NCBI RefSeq assembly: GCF_002382885.1
Contig: NZ_NWVL01000004.1
Coordinates: 1 to 64,000, forward strand
Length of the DNA: 64,000 nucleotides
Reading direction: 5' to 3'
From: Streptomyces sp. WZ.A104
Lineage (GTDB): Bacteria > Actinomycetota > Actinomycetes > Streptomycetales > Streptomycetaceae
Below the pieces are notes generated by a model. That model was given only the letters and a program-made list of their open reading frames with translations, was not told the origin of the DNA and ran no database searches. This document shows positions 32,201 through 38,655 of this stretch, one piece after another (within the stretch, counting starts at the first letter, position 1; every line of letters starts with the position of its first letter). Made by a program: the position numbers and the translations under genes.

Positions 32201-33901
32201 CAGGTACACCGCGCCGAGCCTCATGACGGCGAGGAGGGCCACGACGAGGTCGAGTGACCGTTCGTAGCAGACCCCTACGACGTCCCCGGGGCCGATGCCT
32301 TGACGTGTCAGCGCCTGTGCCAGCGCCGAGCTGCGGTCCGCGAGTTCGCGATAGGTGAGAGTCCTCTCCCCGCAGGTGGCCGCCGGGGCATCCGGGTTCG
32401 CCTCTGCCTGCTCCGCGAAGAGATCCCAGCACGTGCGATGCGTGGGAAAGTCGACCTCGGTCCGGTTCCATGCCTCGATGACGAGGCGCCGTTCCTCGTC
32501 GCCGAGCAGGTTCAGCCTGCCTGTCGGCGACCGCCCGTCCGAGTCGAGGATGCTGTCCACCAGGGTGGCGAAGTGTTCTGCCATGCCCGAGACGGCGTCG
32601 GCCGAGAAGGCGTCGGGGTGGTACTTCCAGTTCACCAGGAACCCGTCACCGGGAGCCACGTCCACCGTGAGGTCGTACTCACCCAGCTGGTACAGCCCGT
32701 CGACGAGCTCGAAGTCCGTCTCGCCGGTGACGCGGGCCCGCTCGCCCAGGTATCCGGAGAGAGCGGAATCCTGATAGTTGTACACGATCTGATAGAGAGG
32801 CGACCGCGGATTCGCGCCCCGAGCACCGAGATCGCCCACGATCCGGTGGAACGGGTAGGTTCCGTGCTCAAGTACTTCGAGCACCGTGGACTGTACGCGC
32901 CGGGCGAACGAGGTGAACTCCTCGGAGGCGTCCGGCCTGCTCCGGACGGGTAACGTGTTGACGAAGCAGCCGACGATCGGGTCGAAGTGCTCCGTCGGGC
33001 GCCCGGCCACCGGCATCCCGATGACGAGGTCCTCGCTTCCGGTGTACCGGTGCAGCAAAGTCAGGAAGGCCGCCAGGAAGAAGGTCCCCGGGCTGATCTC
33101 GTGTGAAGCGGTGAAGGCCGCGATGGCGGCGGCCTGCTCTTCCGGCAGGCGGCTGGTGTACACCTCGCCCACATGAGGCGCGTCCGGCAGCAGAGCCACC
33201 TGTGAGGGTAACCCTGTGAGGACGTCCGCGCCGGCGAGCTCCCGCAGCCAGAATTCGCGGTCCTCCTCGGCGCGTTCGCCGGTGAGTGCGTCCCGCTCCC
33301 ACGCGACGAACTCACCGAACGAGGCGGAGCCCACCTCGATCGGCACGTCCCGCCCCTCGACCCGCGCCCGGTACGAGCTGAACAGCGTGTCGATGACGAG
33401 ACGCCCCGACACTCCATCGATCACGAGGTGATGAACGACCAGCAGAACGTACGCCTCGGACGCGGAGCGACGCAGGACAGCCAGCCTGGTCAAGGGATCA
33501 CCGGCCAGGTCGAACGGCCGCCTCGCCCTTTCCTTCAGAAAGTCCAGCACTCCACCGGACGGCACATCGGAGATGTCCACATACTCGACCGAGAAACCGT
33601 CCGCATCTCCGTGGGACAGACGCGGCCCGTCATCCGTCTCGCGCACCGCGGCCGAGAGAAGTGGATGCCGGGACAGCGTGTCGCGGAATGCGGCCTGAAG
33701 CGCCGCGACATCCACGTCCGCACACGAGAAGCACACGGGAACGTTGTACGCATACGTCTCCGGCTCCAGCTTGGCAAGTGCCCACAGGCCGCGCTGCCCC
33801 TCGGACAAGGGAATGTCCGCATGTCTGCCGAGCTCGGCCAGTACCCCCGTCGTCGATATCTCGCCGTCGGCATACATGCGGGCGATCGCGCGAAGGCTCA
33901 T
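23243..33901 (-). CDS. Hybrid NRPS-PKS, C-A(Gly)-PCP-KS-cMT-ACP-KS-DH-KR (trans-AT)
   Basis: A 3552-aa megasynthase, first gene of the leftward operon. Start ATG 33901 after AGGAAGGAG; in-frame upstream codons are non-homologous. Domains: short helical N-terminus, C (about 30-450, HHLVIDG about 156), A (470-985, TSGSTGKPKG about 649), PCP (IGGDSF about 1029), KS (1100-1530, Cys about 1281 in STNCSSA), cMT (1750-2080, LEIGAGTGST about 1904), ACP (GLDSL about 2130), a repeat-built linker, KS (2235-2640, DTACSSS about 2389), DH (2785-3050, HQVRGTGIAP), KR (about 3090-3500, SSINS and NYAAAC). There is no AT and no final ACP; the tail ends in a possible coiled coil (ERLRARVAEL) and the module continues in the next protein. 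The A-domain code reads DILQLGLIWK, the glycine pattern. The intact first C domain implies an upstream acyl donor. Confidence 0.96.
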   Translation of the reverse strand: MSLRAIARMYADGEISTTGVLAELGRHADIPLSEGQRGLWALAKLEPETYAYNVPVCFSCADVDVAALQAAFRDTLSRHPLLSAAVRETDDGPRLSHGDADGFSVEYVDISDVPSGGVLDFLKERARRPFDLAGDPLTRLAVLRRSASEAYVLLVVHHLVIDGVSGRLVIDTLFSSYRARVEGRDVPIEVGSASFGEFVAWERDALTGERAEEDREFWLRELAGADVLTGLPSQVALLPDAPHVGEVYTSRLPEEQAAAIAAFTASHEISPGTFFLAAFLTLLHRYTGSEDLVIGMPVAGRPTEHFDPIVGCFVNTLPVRSRPDASEEFTSFARRVQSTVLEVLEHGTYPFHRIVGDLGARGANPRSPLYQIVYNYQDSALSGYLGERARVTGETDFELVDGLYQLGEYDLTVDVAPGDGFLVNWKYHPDAFSADAVSGMAEHFATLVDSILDSDGRSPTGRLNLLGDEERRLVIEAWNRTEVDFPTHRTCWDLFAEQAEANPDAPAATCGERTLTYRELADRSSALAQALTRQGIGPGDVVGVCYERSLDLVVALLAVMRLGAVYLPLDDRLPTERLSYMVEDSGAQLVICHEAVMDRLAAVATPKTGLYPTDRQDDQVPQAWATAGERTAAAPDSSASTPQAAYIIYTSGSTGKPKGVVVPHAALTNFLLAMAHTLGVASNDRLLAVTTHSFDIAALELYLPLITGGQVCVCESATAADATLLAEKVADWRPTIMQATPATWAMLVRVGWQNTEGVKVLCGGEALPDGLKDQLVARGEAWNLYGPTETTIWSAAKRLRREEPVTIGSPIANTRLYVLDQNLSPLPVGVTGELHIAGDGVALGYHRKPELTAERFLDNPFAPGRLYRTGDSARRLPNGEIVVLGRMDNQVKLRGHRIEPGEIEAVLNARPEIGRSVVLLEHAGLSDRLTAYYTGNGDAPVDAALLRAELARTLPAYMLPAAFVALDAFPLTAHGKVDRAKLTEAAGTVPLPAGDSPVAALDIERTVRGIFEGVLGTRDIDRAAGFFDIGGDSFAAIEAVEQINREFGCSLRPTSVFAHPSVATMARHLTGLLPAGQAPAAQPAEAEQRPDPRHATPAADDASLDDSIAVIGISCRFPGAVDHRAFWSALVEGHSGGTSWSVEELRTLGVPEEMITRPGYVPQRSVVDGRAEFDAAFFDISPRDAEFMDPQARLLLQHAWQALEDAGYRPEDVPETSVTTSTSTNFYQALLPALMANATGPRVLASSETYAAWLFAQGGTVPTMISTKLGLRGPSMAVSTNCSSALSAVHVACQGLLTGDADQAIVGAASLFSAGELGYVHQPGLNFSSDGRSRAFADGADGMSGGEGVGVVVLKRASEAIAAGDHIYCLIRGIAVNNDGGDKAGFYAPGVRGQAEVIRKALDKAGTDPSTISYVEAHGTGTRLGDPIEVAALTEAYRHYTARSQYCGIGSVKSNIGHLDAAAGIAGLIKVALALQHGQVPRTLHCDVSSSEIDWDDSPFFVADRNLPLDGEEPARAGLSSFGIGGTNVHAVLEQAPTGARSAGLPGSQAVILSARDGERLGVLARQLLEFLPGYRDAHGDLASLAYTLQVGRRAMAERVVFVANDVDGLIATLQDYVGRGARGTVFEGTARRPEDMLLGLFDRPGELRDLVAGWLEHGEWDKIAPLWVNGIDVDWHACHGANPPVRVSLPTYPFAAKRYWPAAEAVPVPRATDPLDAESLLVAAARPESVETFLSGRTSATEEMDSLSRPLVLAQLVAAGLFDAPVRHDLIGRSITPSFAQWLDHTVTVLLSRGELVREGEFVAPRKSAPGLEQAWSTWRAWKDAHAGDPELAAKTGLTERMIEALPAILSGRTKATAVMFPGGSFELVEPAYRGNATADYFNDVTAGAVRAEVDARRDGIRLLEIGAGTGSTSERVFAQLAGHDLAEYRYTDVSKAFLIDAERRFAGQVPYLSFTTFDVEREPGAQGLAVGDYDIVIANNVLHATKDIVQAVRHARALLRPGGVLVINELARNDWWSHLTFGLLEGWWRFTDGRRIQGGPALSANSWREVLRECGFDTVDLLAEPARDLGQQVLLARAGSPLPRRDPRPAGSASVEEHVRATVERILAETLKLTADELAADKPFADYGLDSLTGVSLVHRLNESLSTDLDPSVLFENPSIRRLTRFIVDEEGAAVLAAVPGPSVVPGPSVAPETFAVPELSAVPEAPAVPELSAVSGPSAVSGPPGRGREPVAIVGMSGRFPGARDVDEFWDLLASGRDAVSKVSRWDLASLGSVCLDGGLLDGVDEFDPLFFGISGAEAVYMEPQQRLFLQEAWRALEDAGHAGESLDRDRCGIYVGCAAGDYLDLTGPSDYPGQALWGNMNSLVPSRIAYYLDLHGPAIAVDTACSSSLVSLHLACQALWAGEVTTAIAGGVYVQNSPRLYLAASRAGMLSPTGRCRSFDQTADGFVPAEGVGALILKRLSDAEADGDHIHGVIRGIGINHNGTTNGIAAPNGTSQERLIRQIYQDFEIDPAGIGLVEAHGTGTKLGDPVEFRALDRAFRGFTDAERFCSLGSTKASIGHAQAAAGVIGVIRALLAMRHEVIPGLPHHTATNSSVTLAGSPFFVHTEPRRWAVPEGGKRRAAVTSLGASGTNAHAVIEQPSEPPPPPRSRQDGARLIALSAATEHALREQVVRLAHHCREHPDLDVGDVSHTLLLGRRHLRHRWASVVRDIADLESRCTAWLCGRDVPPQSADSGLRALAQQFLDGEAPDFAELFRDSRYRRVPLPGYPFEGERYALPIRAAADDGPRPDGGVLTGDEFYLREHQVRGTGIAPGAMYLRWAAAAAGRAPSDAVRLHDVVFLRPLSVPGPPRALRVDLRADGDVTRFTVSSTESAGDEPVLHCQGEVSATEPTAAQPQLDLPALLRDFRPTAFDPRRFYAEWRDRGIVYGPTFQGVVAVHRHDNAVLAELRLPGTASGTTDGLVPHPALVDSAMQCMRLLDGDDRVGLVFSIKSAEVLAPGATTMWALIRRAEDVRGADRIDIDLATDDGTVCLRLRGIAGRRAEQTPDPADGVATLVPVWDPLQRTESATWPRSSESVGVIASPGQGRDVLTARFPGAHVVADPSRSTDEDLETSLRSVPELDHLIWVAPSAVDDRSGASVVEGQSSGSLHAFRTVKALLAAGYGDRSLGLTLITERAHAVHESEAVDPAHAGVAGLAGSTAKEYPLWRVRVADVEDYAAPSLAAVLDLPADTDGDLRIHRDGRWHGQRLMTVQPASPTSSRLRQGGTYVIIGGAGALGTVISEYLIRRYHAQVVWLGRRPQDARVEAAVAQATGADGPAPLYLRSDATDLASLRAAKDETVRRFGAVHGVIHSGLVFSGASLARMSEAQFEDVLRGKVDASVRCMEVFGGDSLDFALFLSSINSYLKAIKQANYAAACTFLDSFALTVQRRYGTAGKVLNLGYCFNNAPTESERGAVVGAQAPLIQPDELTAAIERLCAGPVSRLTLMKFSPALNDRGIVLGDDEVILPTVVPPDAVPADVQEPPAAPGGELERLRARVAELTTLAI
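27225..27366 (-). repeat. 18-bp tandem repeat in an interdomain linker
   Basis: About eight degenerate 18-bp units (for example CGGACGGCCCGGATACGG on the plus strand) lie head to tail. They encode a Pro/Ala/Val/Ser-rich linker with hexapeptides such as VPGPSV and VPELSA between the first cMT-ACP and the second KS of the 3552-aa protein. The array is in frame, so copy-number changes only alter linker length. Confidence 0.8.
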
Positions 33902-34497
33902 GACGGACTCCTTCCTGCCACGCCGCCCAGACATGACGCTGCGGCAGAAGATCGCGAGCGAGGGGAAGGACTCTGCCCGAGTCCGCGCGGAGCGGGCTTC
34001 CCGTTGTCGCCCCGCTCCCGCTCGCTCCACTCCCGCTCGCGCACCCCGCCGACCACGACCGTTCCCTGATCATCGTGGTCGGACATCGCTTCCCTGTACC
34101 AGGCCGCGTCCCCGAGTGGCTCCCGCAGAGGCACCGGCTCCGGGTTCCGGGTGCCGAAGATCGATTGGTGCAGTGATTCGACGTACAGCACCTCGGCCGG
34201 ATCCCACGCGTGGGTGTCGAACGACTCGGGACGGTCTGACCGCTTCGGCGCGTTCACCAGCGCGTCGGCCAGGTCGTGGGACCAGCCGTGGTGGGTACAG
34301 GTGCGATCGCGGATCGAGCCAAGATCGGCGCGGCACACCAGGGTGCCGCGGTGAGGGCACGAGTCGAGGCAGGCACGGATCCGGGCGAACACGCGGCCCC
34401 GCTCCCGTCGGTAGAGTTCCGCATCGGTGAACGCGCCACGGTCCACCGGTCCGCCCTCGGCGTCGCCGAACCCCGGGAGGTCGGTCGAACGCGACAT
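33898..34497 (-). pseudogene. Remnant of a Rieske ring-hydroxylating oxygenase alpha subunit
   Basis: The frame opens at ATG 34497 and its middle matches the Rieske part of aromatic-ring or amine dioxygenase alpha subunits: a [2Fe-2S] pair CPHRG and CTHHGW, then IFGTRNPE and LGDAAWYREAM. About 40 residues expected between RVFAR and the CPHRG segment are missing. The homology stops around 34047, before the iron-binding catalytic domain, and the rest is low-complexity Ser/Arg sequence. It cannot be a working oxygenase. The frame happens to end in an ATGA overlap with the megasynthase start, so transcription may still pass through it. Read as a gene cut when the cluster was joined here. Confidence 0.6.
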
Positions 34498-34961
34498 CTC
34501 GGCCGGGCGCTTGAGGCCTGCGCGCGGCGGCGAACAGCAGGCGCCCACGGATGTGCCGTCGGTGTCATGACAATCAGTATGTCCCGCAGACCGTTGCACG
34601 TTCACACGTTTGTTCCACTGTGGGGTACATCACTTATATGTTTCGGTCAGCGTGGAGTGCGTGGTGCGTGCCGCCGCCGCGAGTCAGCGTCTGACCGGTC
34701 CACTTGCGTCCTGTCTCATTCGAGCTGTCAGCGGCTGGGGCTCCGGCCCGTGAGGTTGCCGGTGGTTTGAGGATGTCGGCGGGCGTCGCTCTCAGGCGAG
34801 TCGGCTTCGACGGAAGCGGCGTTCTCGCAGCGAGCTCGTCAGCCCGTCCGGGCGGCGAGCTGTCTCACGATCCGACCGACATGTCATGGCCGGTTTGCCG
34901 GGCGATGCTGTCTGGTGCTCGGGTCAGGGTGAGCGGCCGCCACGCTCAAGGAGTCCGAATC
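34498..34961. other. Intergenic region without a recognisable gene
   Basis: 464 bp between the Rieske remnant and the SMI1/KNR4 remnant. It is relatively A/T-rich around 34570-34660, where a promoter for the leftward cluster operon could lie. Short open frames on the plus strand show no family resemblance. Confidence 0.4.
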
Positions 34962-35295
34962 ATGACCGTTCACCCTGATGTAGAGGCTTTGCTCAGGATT
35001 GTTCCCACAGGGCACCGGGGCGAAGAGCGAGTGGACTGGACGGCCGCGGAGGCCGCGGGGAACCGGCTGCAACGCCAACGAGCCGGCCTGGCTCATGACC
35101 GACTCGGACCCGGACAACTGGCCTGTGGTGGCATGGCGGCGCCAGGTCTCCTACGGAGAGTCCCGGTGGGCGATCTTCGACTGCGGCATGGTCAGGTTCC
35201 TGACGCGCATGATGCTCGCGGAGTTCGACGAATGCCCGCTCGGTGACGCGTCACTCTGGGGGCACCCCGGAGCCTTCGTCAGCTGGCGTGAAGAG
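34962..35295 (+). pseudogene. Frameshifted SMI1/KNR4-type protein
   Basis: ATG 34962 has an AAGGAG site and starts MTVHPDVEALLRIVP, followed by VDWTAAE, like the N-terminus of actinobacterial SMI1/KNR4 proteins (often immunity proteins of contact-dependent toxins). At about 35065-35085 the frame changes and a large middle part is missing. The other frame then continues with a family-like C-terminus (DNWPVVAWRR, FDECPLGDASLWG, VSWREE). No toxin gene is nearby, so it is probably a leftover. Confidence 0.5.
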
Positions 35296-35382
35296 TCTTC
35301 CTCGCGGCGCTGTGAGCTGCGCGAATCGGACGCGCGACACGCCCGGCCCGCCTCTATCAGCAAGCCCTCTCCTTGTCGGAAA

Positions 35383-35415
35383 CCAGTGGGGTGCACTGGC
35401 GGTACACACCACTGG
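35383..35415 (+). promoter_or_regulatory. Inverted repeat and leaderless promoter of the TetR gene
   Basis: CCAGTGGGGTG and CACACCACTGG form an 11-bp inverted repeat with one mismatch and an 11-nt spacer. It is followed by TAGTAT (35420-35425), a good -10 box only 6 nt before the ATG at 35432. This suggests a leaderless transcript with the repeat over the -35 region, the usual layout for TetR self-repression. Confidence 0.6.
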
Positions 35416-35431
35416 TGCGTAGTATGCGTAC

Positions 35432-36064
35432 ATGCCTCTGCCTCGATTTGATCGCCTTCCCGCCGAACGCCAGGAACTGATCCTTGGCGTGGCGCGCCGC
35501 CATTTCGCCGACCACGGCGTCGAGGGCGCCTCCTACAACAAGATCATCGAGGCCGCGGGGTTCTCGAAGACCGCGGCCTACCACTACTTCGACGGTCGGG
35601 AGGACCTGCTATCCGCCGTACTCGACGGCGTGCTCGGGCGACTGCTCGGCGCCCTTGGCCCCTGGGTTGCGGCGCATGAGGAGACGGCGTTCTGGTCCCG
35701 CCTCGACGCGAGCTCCGGCGCACTCGCCGCTCATCTGCGGGACCACCCCGACGACCTGGCGCTCGCCGACGCGGCCATCGGAAACACGCGTGAGGGGCCG
35801 TGGCTGGAGTGGTTCGACGACCTGGTCTCGAACGGCCAGAGGCTGGGCGTCATCCGTACCGACGTGGACCACGGATTGCTGGTGACGGTGACGGCGGCGG
35901 TCGTTCGGGCCGCCGACGCGTGGGCACTCGCACGCATGAACTCGTCGCCCACGCCCGCAGACCTGGTGGAAGGCGATGAGAGCGCGCAGTTGTGGGGGCT
36001 GCTGCGCGGACTGTGGAGCGAGACCTCGTCAGTCTTCGGCGAGGGGTTCACCGATGCGCACTGA
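35432..36064 (+). CDS. TetR/AcrR-family transcriptional regulator
   Basis: A 210-aa dimeric repressor-type protein. The N-terminal HTH is clear (residues about 12-58: ILGVARRHFADHG, then SYNKIIEAAGFSKTAAYHYF). The variable C-terminal ligand domain follows, rich in Trp and Asp. No ribosome binding site precedes the ATG; a -10 box 6 nt upstream suggests leaderless expression. The next gene overlaps its end by 11 nt, so it probably controls its own operon with the membrane protein and acetyltransferase. The ligand is unknown. Confidence 0.93.
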   Translation: MPLPRFDRLPAERQELILGVARRHFADHGVEGASYNKIIEAAGFSKTAAYHYFDGREDLLSAVLDGVLGRLLGALGPWVAAHEETAFWSRLDASSGALAAHLRDHPDDLALADAAIGNTREGPWLEWFDDLVSNGQRLGVIRTDVDHGLLVTVTAAVVRAADAWALARMNSSPTPADLVEGDESAQLWGLLRGLWSETSSVFGEGFTDAH

Positions 36065-36671
36065 CCTGAAGATCGTCTGGGACGTACCCGCGACCCCGCC
36101 CGGGCTCGCAGGCCGTGTGGAGCGGTTCATGGGTCCGGGCAAGTCACGTTCCGAGTCGGCGGTGGAGATCGCCGGCATCGTCGGCTGCGGCCTGCTCCTG
36201 GCCGTCGGGGTGTGGGCCTCGGGAGTCTGGCACGAGTTGTCGGGAGTGCAGTTGGTCGTGGTGGGGCTGGCGGGACTGGATCTCATCGGCGGAGTGCTCA
36301 CCAACGCGACCAACGCGGCGAAACGCTGGTATCACCGCCGGGCTTCCGGGGCCAGGCGGGCGCGGTTGCTGTTCGTCGCCGCGCACCTGATCCACCTCAT
36401 GGCCATGGGGTTTGTCGTCCTGTCGGGTGACTGGCGCTGGACGCTGGCCAACGCCGCGCTGCTGTTCGCCGGGGCGGCCATCGTGGAGTTCGCGCCGCTG
36501 CACCTCAAGCGCCCTGTCTCGATGGCGGCCCTGATGGCCGCCGTTTTGGTCAATCTGTTCTGGCTGGAGGTCCCGGCCGCACTCGGTTGGTTCGCACCGC
36601 TGTTCTTCCTGAAGCTGCTCGTCTGCCATCTCGTCCCGGAAGCGCCGCTGGAGAGGAGGCACCATGCCTGA
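36054..36671 (+). CDS. Multi-pass membrane protein of unknown function
   Basis: A 205-aa integral membrane protein starting at MRTDLKIVWD, inside the end of the TetR gene. Five or six hydrophobic segments are visible: about 35-58, 63-82, 103-123, 129-147, 152-170 and 172-195. It has no signal peptide and no catalytic motif I recognise. The tight overlaps with TetR upstream and GNAT downstream make it part of a three-gene operon, perhaps as the exporter or target that the TetR protein controls. Confidence 0.8.
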   Translation: MRTDLKIVWDVPATPPGLAGRVERFMGPGKSRSESAVEIAGIVGCGLLLAVGVWASGVWHELSGVQLVVVGLAGLDLIGGVLTNATNAAKRWYHRRASGARRARLLFVAAHLIHLMAMGFVVLSGDWRWTLANAALLFAGAAIVEFAPLHLKRPVSMAALMAAVLVNLFWLEVPAALGWFAPLFFLKLLVCHLVPEAPLERRHHA

Positions 36672-37266
36672 GGCCGCCCGGAAGTGGAGGATCGTATCGA
36701 ACCCGGATCCCGCCGCCTGCGCCCGCACCCTGGCCGCCGCCTTCGCCTCGGAGCCCGCCGTCTCGTGGATCTGCGGCTCCTCGGAGACCGTACGGACCCA
36801 CTGGTTCGAAGCCACCCTGCGGGCCCACGCCACTCTCCCCGGTGCCCGCCGGTACATGCTCACGACTCCGGGCGGGCAGCCGGTCGGCTCTGCGGTCCTC
36901 ACGCCGTCAGGAGCGGTGCCCGGGGCGTCAGACCGTGCGGTCTGGGCGGCGCGGACAGGCATCCGGTGCGGCCCGCCCGCGTTGTGGAGGACGTTGCGCT
37001 ACCTGCGCCACAGTGAAGCCTCGGCCCCGGCAGACGCGTGGACGCTGGAGTTCATCGGGGTCCGGCCCGACGTTGCGGGACGTGGCGCCGGACGGTTCCT
37101 CCTGGACCATGTGCTCGCGGCCACGGAGGCCCCCGCGGGCTTCTTCCTGACTACGGCCGATCCCGCGAATTTGTCCTACTACCGTCGTTTCGGTTTCACC
37201 GATCTGCATTGGACGGCGCTGGGGCGGCTGGGCATCACGGCGATGGCGAGACCGGGCATTACCTGA
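36664..37266 (+). CDS. GNAT-family N-acetyltransferase
   Basis: A 200-aa acetyltransferase. The acetyl-CoA loop is visible as VRPDVAGRGAGRFLL (about residues 125-140), preceded by the strand TLEFIGV and followed by the YYRRFGF motif near 175. It would transfer an acetyl group to an amine of a small molecule or protein; the substrate is unknown. The start overlaps the membrane-protein stop by 8 nt, so it is last in the TetR operon. Confidence 0.9.
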   Translation: MPEAARKWRIVSNPDPAACARTLAAAFASEPAVSWICGSSETVRTHWFEATLRAHATLPGARRYMLTTPGGQPVGSAVLTPSGAVPGASDRAVWAARTGIRCGPPALWRTLRYLRHSEASAPADAWTLEFIGVRPDVAGRGAGRFLLDHVLAATEAPAGFFLTTADPANLSYYRRFGFTDLHWTALGRLGITAMARPGIT

Positions 37267-37424
37267 CCGATCAGCACCCTCATGCCCGTCCTACTCGATC
37301 CCGTGGGAGCAATGGTGCTCACGGTCGTGTCGCTTCCACCCACGACGGCGTCGGCCGGCGCCGTACGGGCGAGTGCGAGACCCAGCGCGGTCCCCGTGGA
37401 CAAGGCGATCTTGTTCAGTAGCAC
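37179..37424 (-). CDS. Possible small secreted peptide or gene remnant
   Basis: A GTG at 37424 follows a strong GAGGAGG site. The first 28 residues (LLNKIALSTGTALGLALA, then an APADA cleavage-like site) look like a signal peptide. What follows is short, has no recognised domain and runs antisense into the end of the acetyltransferase gene. It may be the surviving 5' end of a secreted-protein gene lost in this scarred region. Confidence 0.25.
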   Translation of the reverse strand: MLLNKIALSTGTALGLALARTAPADAVVGGSDTTVSTIAPTGSSRTGMRVLIGQVMPGLAIAVMPSRPSAVQCRSVKPKRR

Positions 37425-37471
37425 GAACCTCCTCCTCGGGTGAACGAATGTGGTGCCGCCCCTCGTGTGCC

Positions 37472-37642
37472 GACCGCCGGCTTGAGGAGGCCGCCACCAT
37501 CGTCGCGTTCAGCCTCGGAGCGGGCTTCCTCGGCGACGCCTGCGGACTGCGCTCGGTGTCCCTGTGGTTTCTCGTCGGACTCGTGATCGTCAACGGCGCC
37601 TTCCTCACCCTTGCTCCACCGCACCTGCGGCACCGACGTGGC
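37472..37642 (+). pseudogene. Possible fragment of an MFS-type transporter
   Basis: About 57 codons encode two hydrophobic stretches (AATIVAFSLGAGFLGD and SLWFLVGLVIVNGAFLTL) followed by a basic tail, like the last helices of a major facilitator transporter. There is no start, no ribosome site and no remainder of the gene. Frame continuity outside this stretch has no protein character. Confidence 0.25.
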
Positions 37643-37791
37643 CCGCGTCCAGTAATCCCCCAAGAACCGGCGACAGGCGGCTCCCTCCGGCAGACCGGAA
37701 CCGCGCGCAGGCATCCCGTGCTGAAGTGGCGCTTCAACACGGATCGGACCAGATATCCATGGGGACGGTACTCACGCTGCGGCCGGCAGGG

Positions 37792-38186
37792 TCGAGGACG
37801 CGGCCCATGCGCTTGACGAAGCGCAGAGAAACCGCCTGGTAGCACCTTCAACTGAGGCAGTGCGCGGGTGAGAGGGGATTCCAGGCCGCGGATGCCGGAA
37901 AGGGAGGGGAGCCAGACACTGATGAGCAGATTCGTATTGCCCCCAGCGAGGCCGATGCGCGCCCGCATTTCGGGGACGGCGGCCAGCAGACTGGTCAGCG
38001 CGTCGCGATCGTCGAGGTGGGCCTGGGCCCGGATGGTGGTGGAGATCGGCCGGCCGCACAGAGGCTGGGCGACTTCCGCGGGTCGAGGGCGCGCAGCCGC
38101 CAGTCGGTGGCGTGCGTGAAGACGTGGGTGCCGAGCTGGGTGCGGGTGGCGCTGATTCCGGTGAGTGCTGCGAGGCGCCATCTGCT
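37792..38186 (-). pseudogene. Frameshifted Lrp/AsnC-family regulator fragment
   Basis: Two frames on the minus strand share one likely ancestor. The upstream piece (38186-38079) reads like an HTH end ([13 protein letters not shown]). The downstream piece (38064-37792) reads like the Lrp ligand domain ([39 protein letters not shown]). A frame change separates them near 38070 and neither has a start. It lies between other remnants, consistent with decay. Confidence 0.4.
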
Positions 38187-38247
38187 CTGCGGAGCTGACC
38201 CGAACCAGCAGGGGCTGTCGCCTACGCCGGGTACGGCTTCGAGGACC

Positions 38248-38545
38248 AAGCCCGTCAACCGCCTCCCCGTAGTCGACTCCGATGGCCTGTTGGAGGGAGT
38301 GGTCAGCCGAGGCGACTCGCTCAAGATCTTCCTCAGACAGGATGAGGGCCTCCTCGCCTACTTCAGAAGTGAGGTGCTCGGCCCGGCCTCACCACCGTCG
38401 GCCCTCTTCACCACAGTCAAAAAGGGCGTGGTCACTCTGAAGGGCTCTCCGGCAGACCGTTCCATGGTGACGCTCCTGGCCAACGCCGTTCGAGCGGTCG
38501 AAGGAGTGGTGAACGTACGGATGGATCTTGGGCAGCCGCATTCCC
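38248..38545 (+). pseudogene. C-terminal remnant of a CBS-BON protein
   Basis: The segment encodes [18 protein letters not shown], then [11 protein letters not shown] and a BON-like tail ([26 protein letters not shown]). It matches the last third of the intact CBS-BON proteins at 44111 and 51796. The first CBS repeat and the start are missing. The frame stays open into the response-regulator gene downstream, giving a false long fusion frame; the regulator has its own ATG. Confidence 0.55.
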
Positions 38546-38655
38546 TCAGTGGCGGTGACCTTGATGGGCCGGTCCACCGCATGCCCTCGGACCCACACTC
38601 CTGGGACAATATCCAGTGGGGGCGCAACAGACGCATCCGACAGCAAGGACCGCAG

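Noticed and set aside
34704..35246. Plus-strand frame of 180 codons as one gene
   Set aside because: Only the part from ATG 34962 has a ribosome site and family character, and it then shifts frame; treated as an SMI1/KNR4 remnant.
38017..38655. Fusion protein of CBS-BON and response regulator
   Set aside because: The frame is open but the first part is a gene fragment without a start; the regulator has its own ATG and Shine-Dalgarno-like site.
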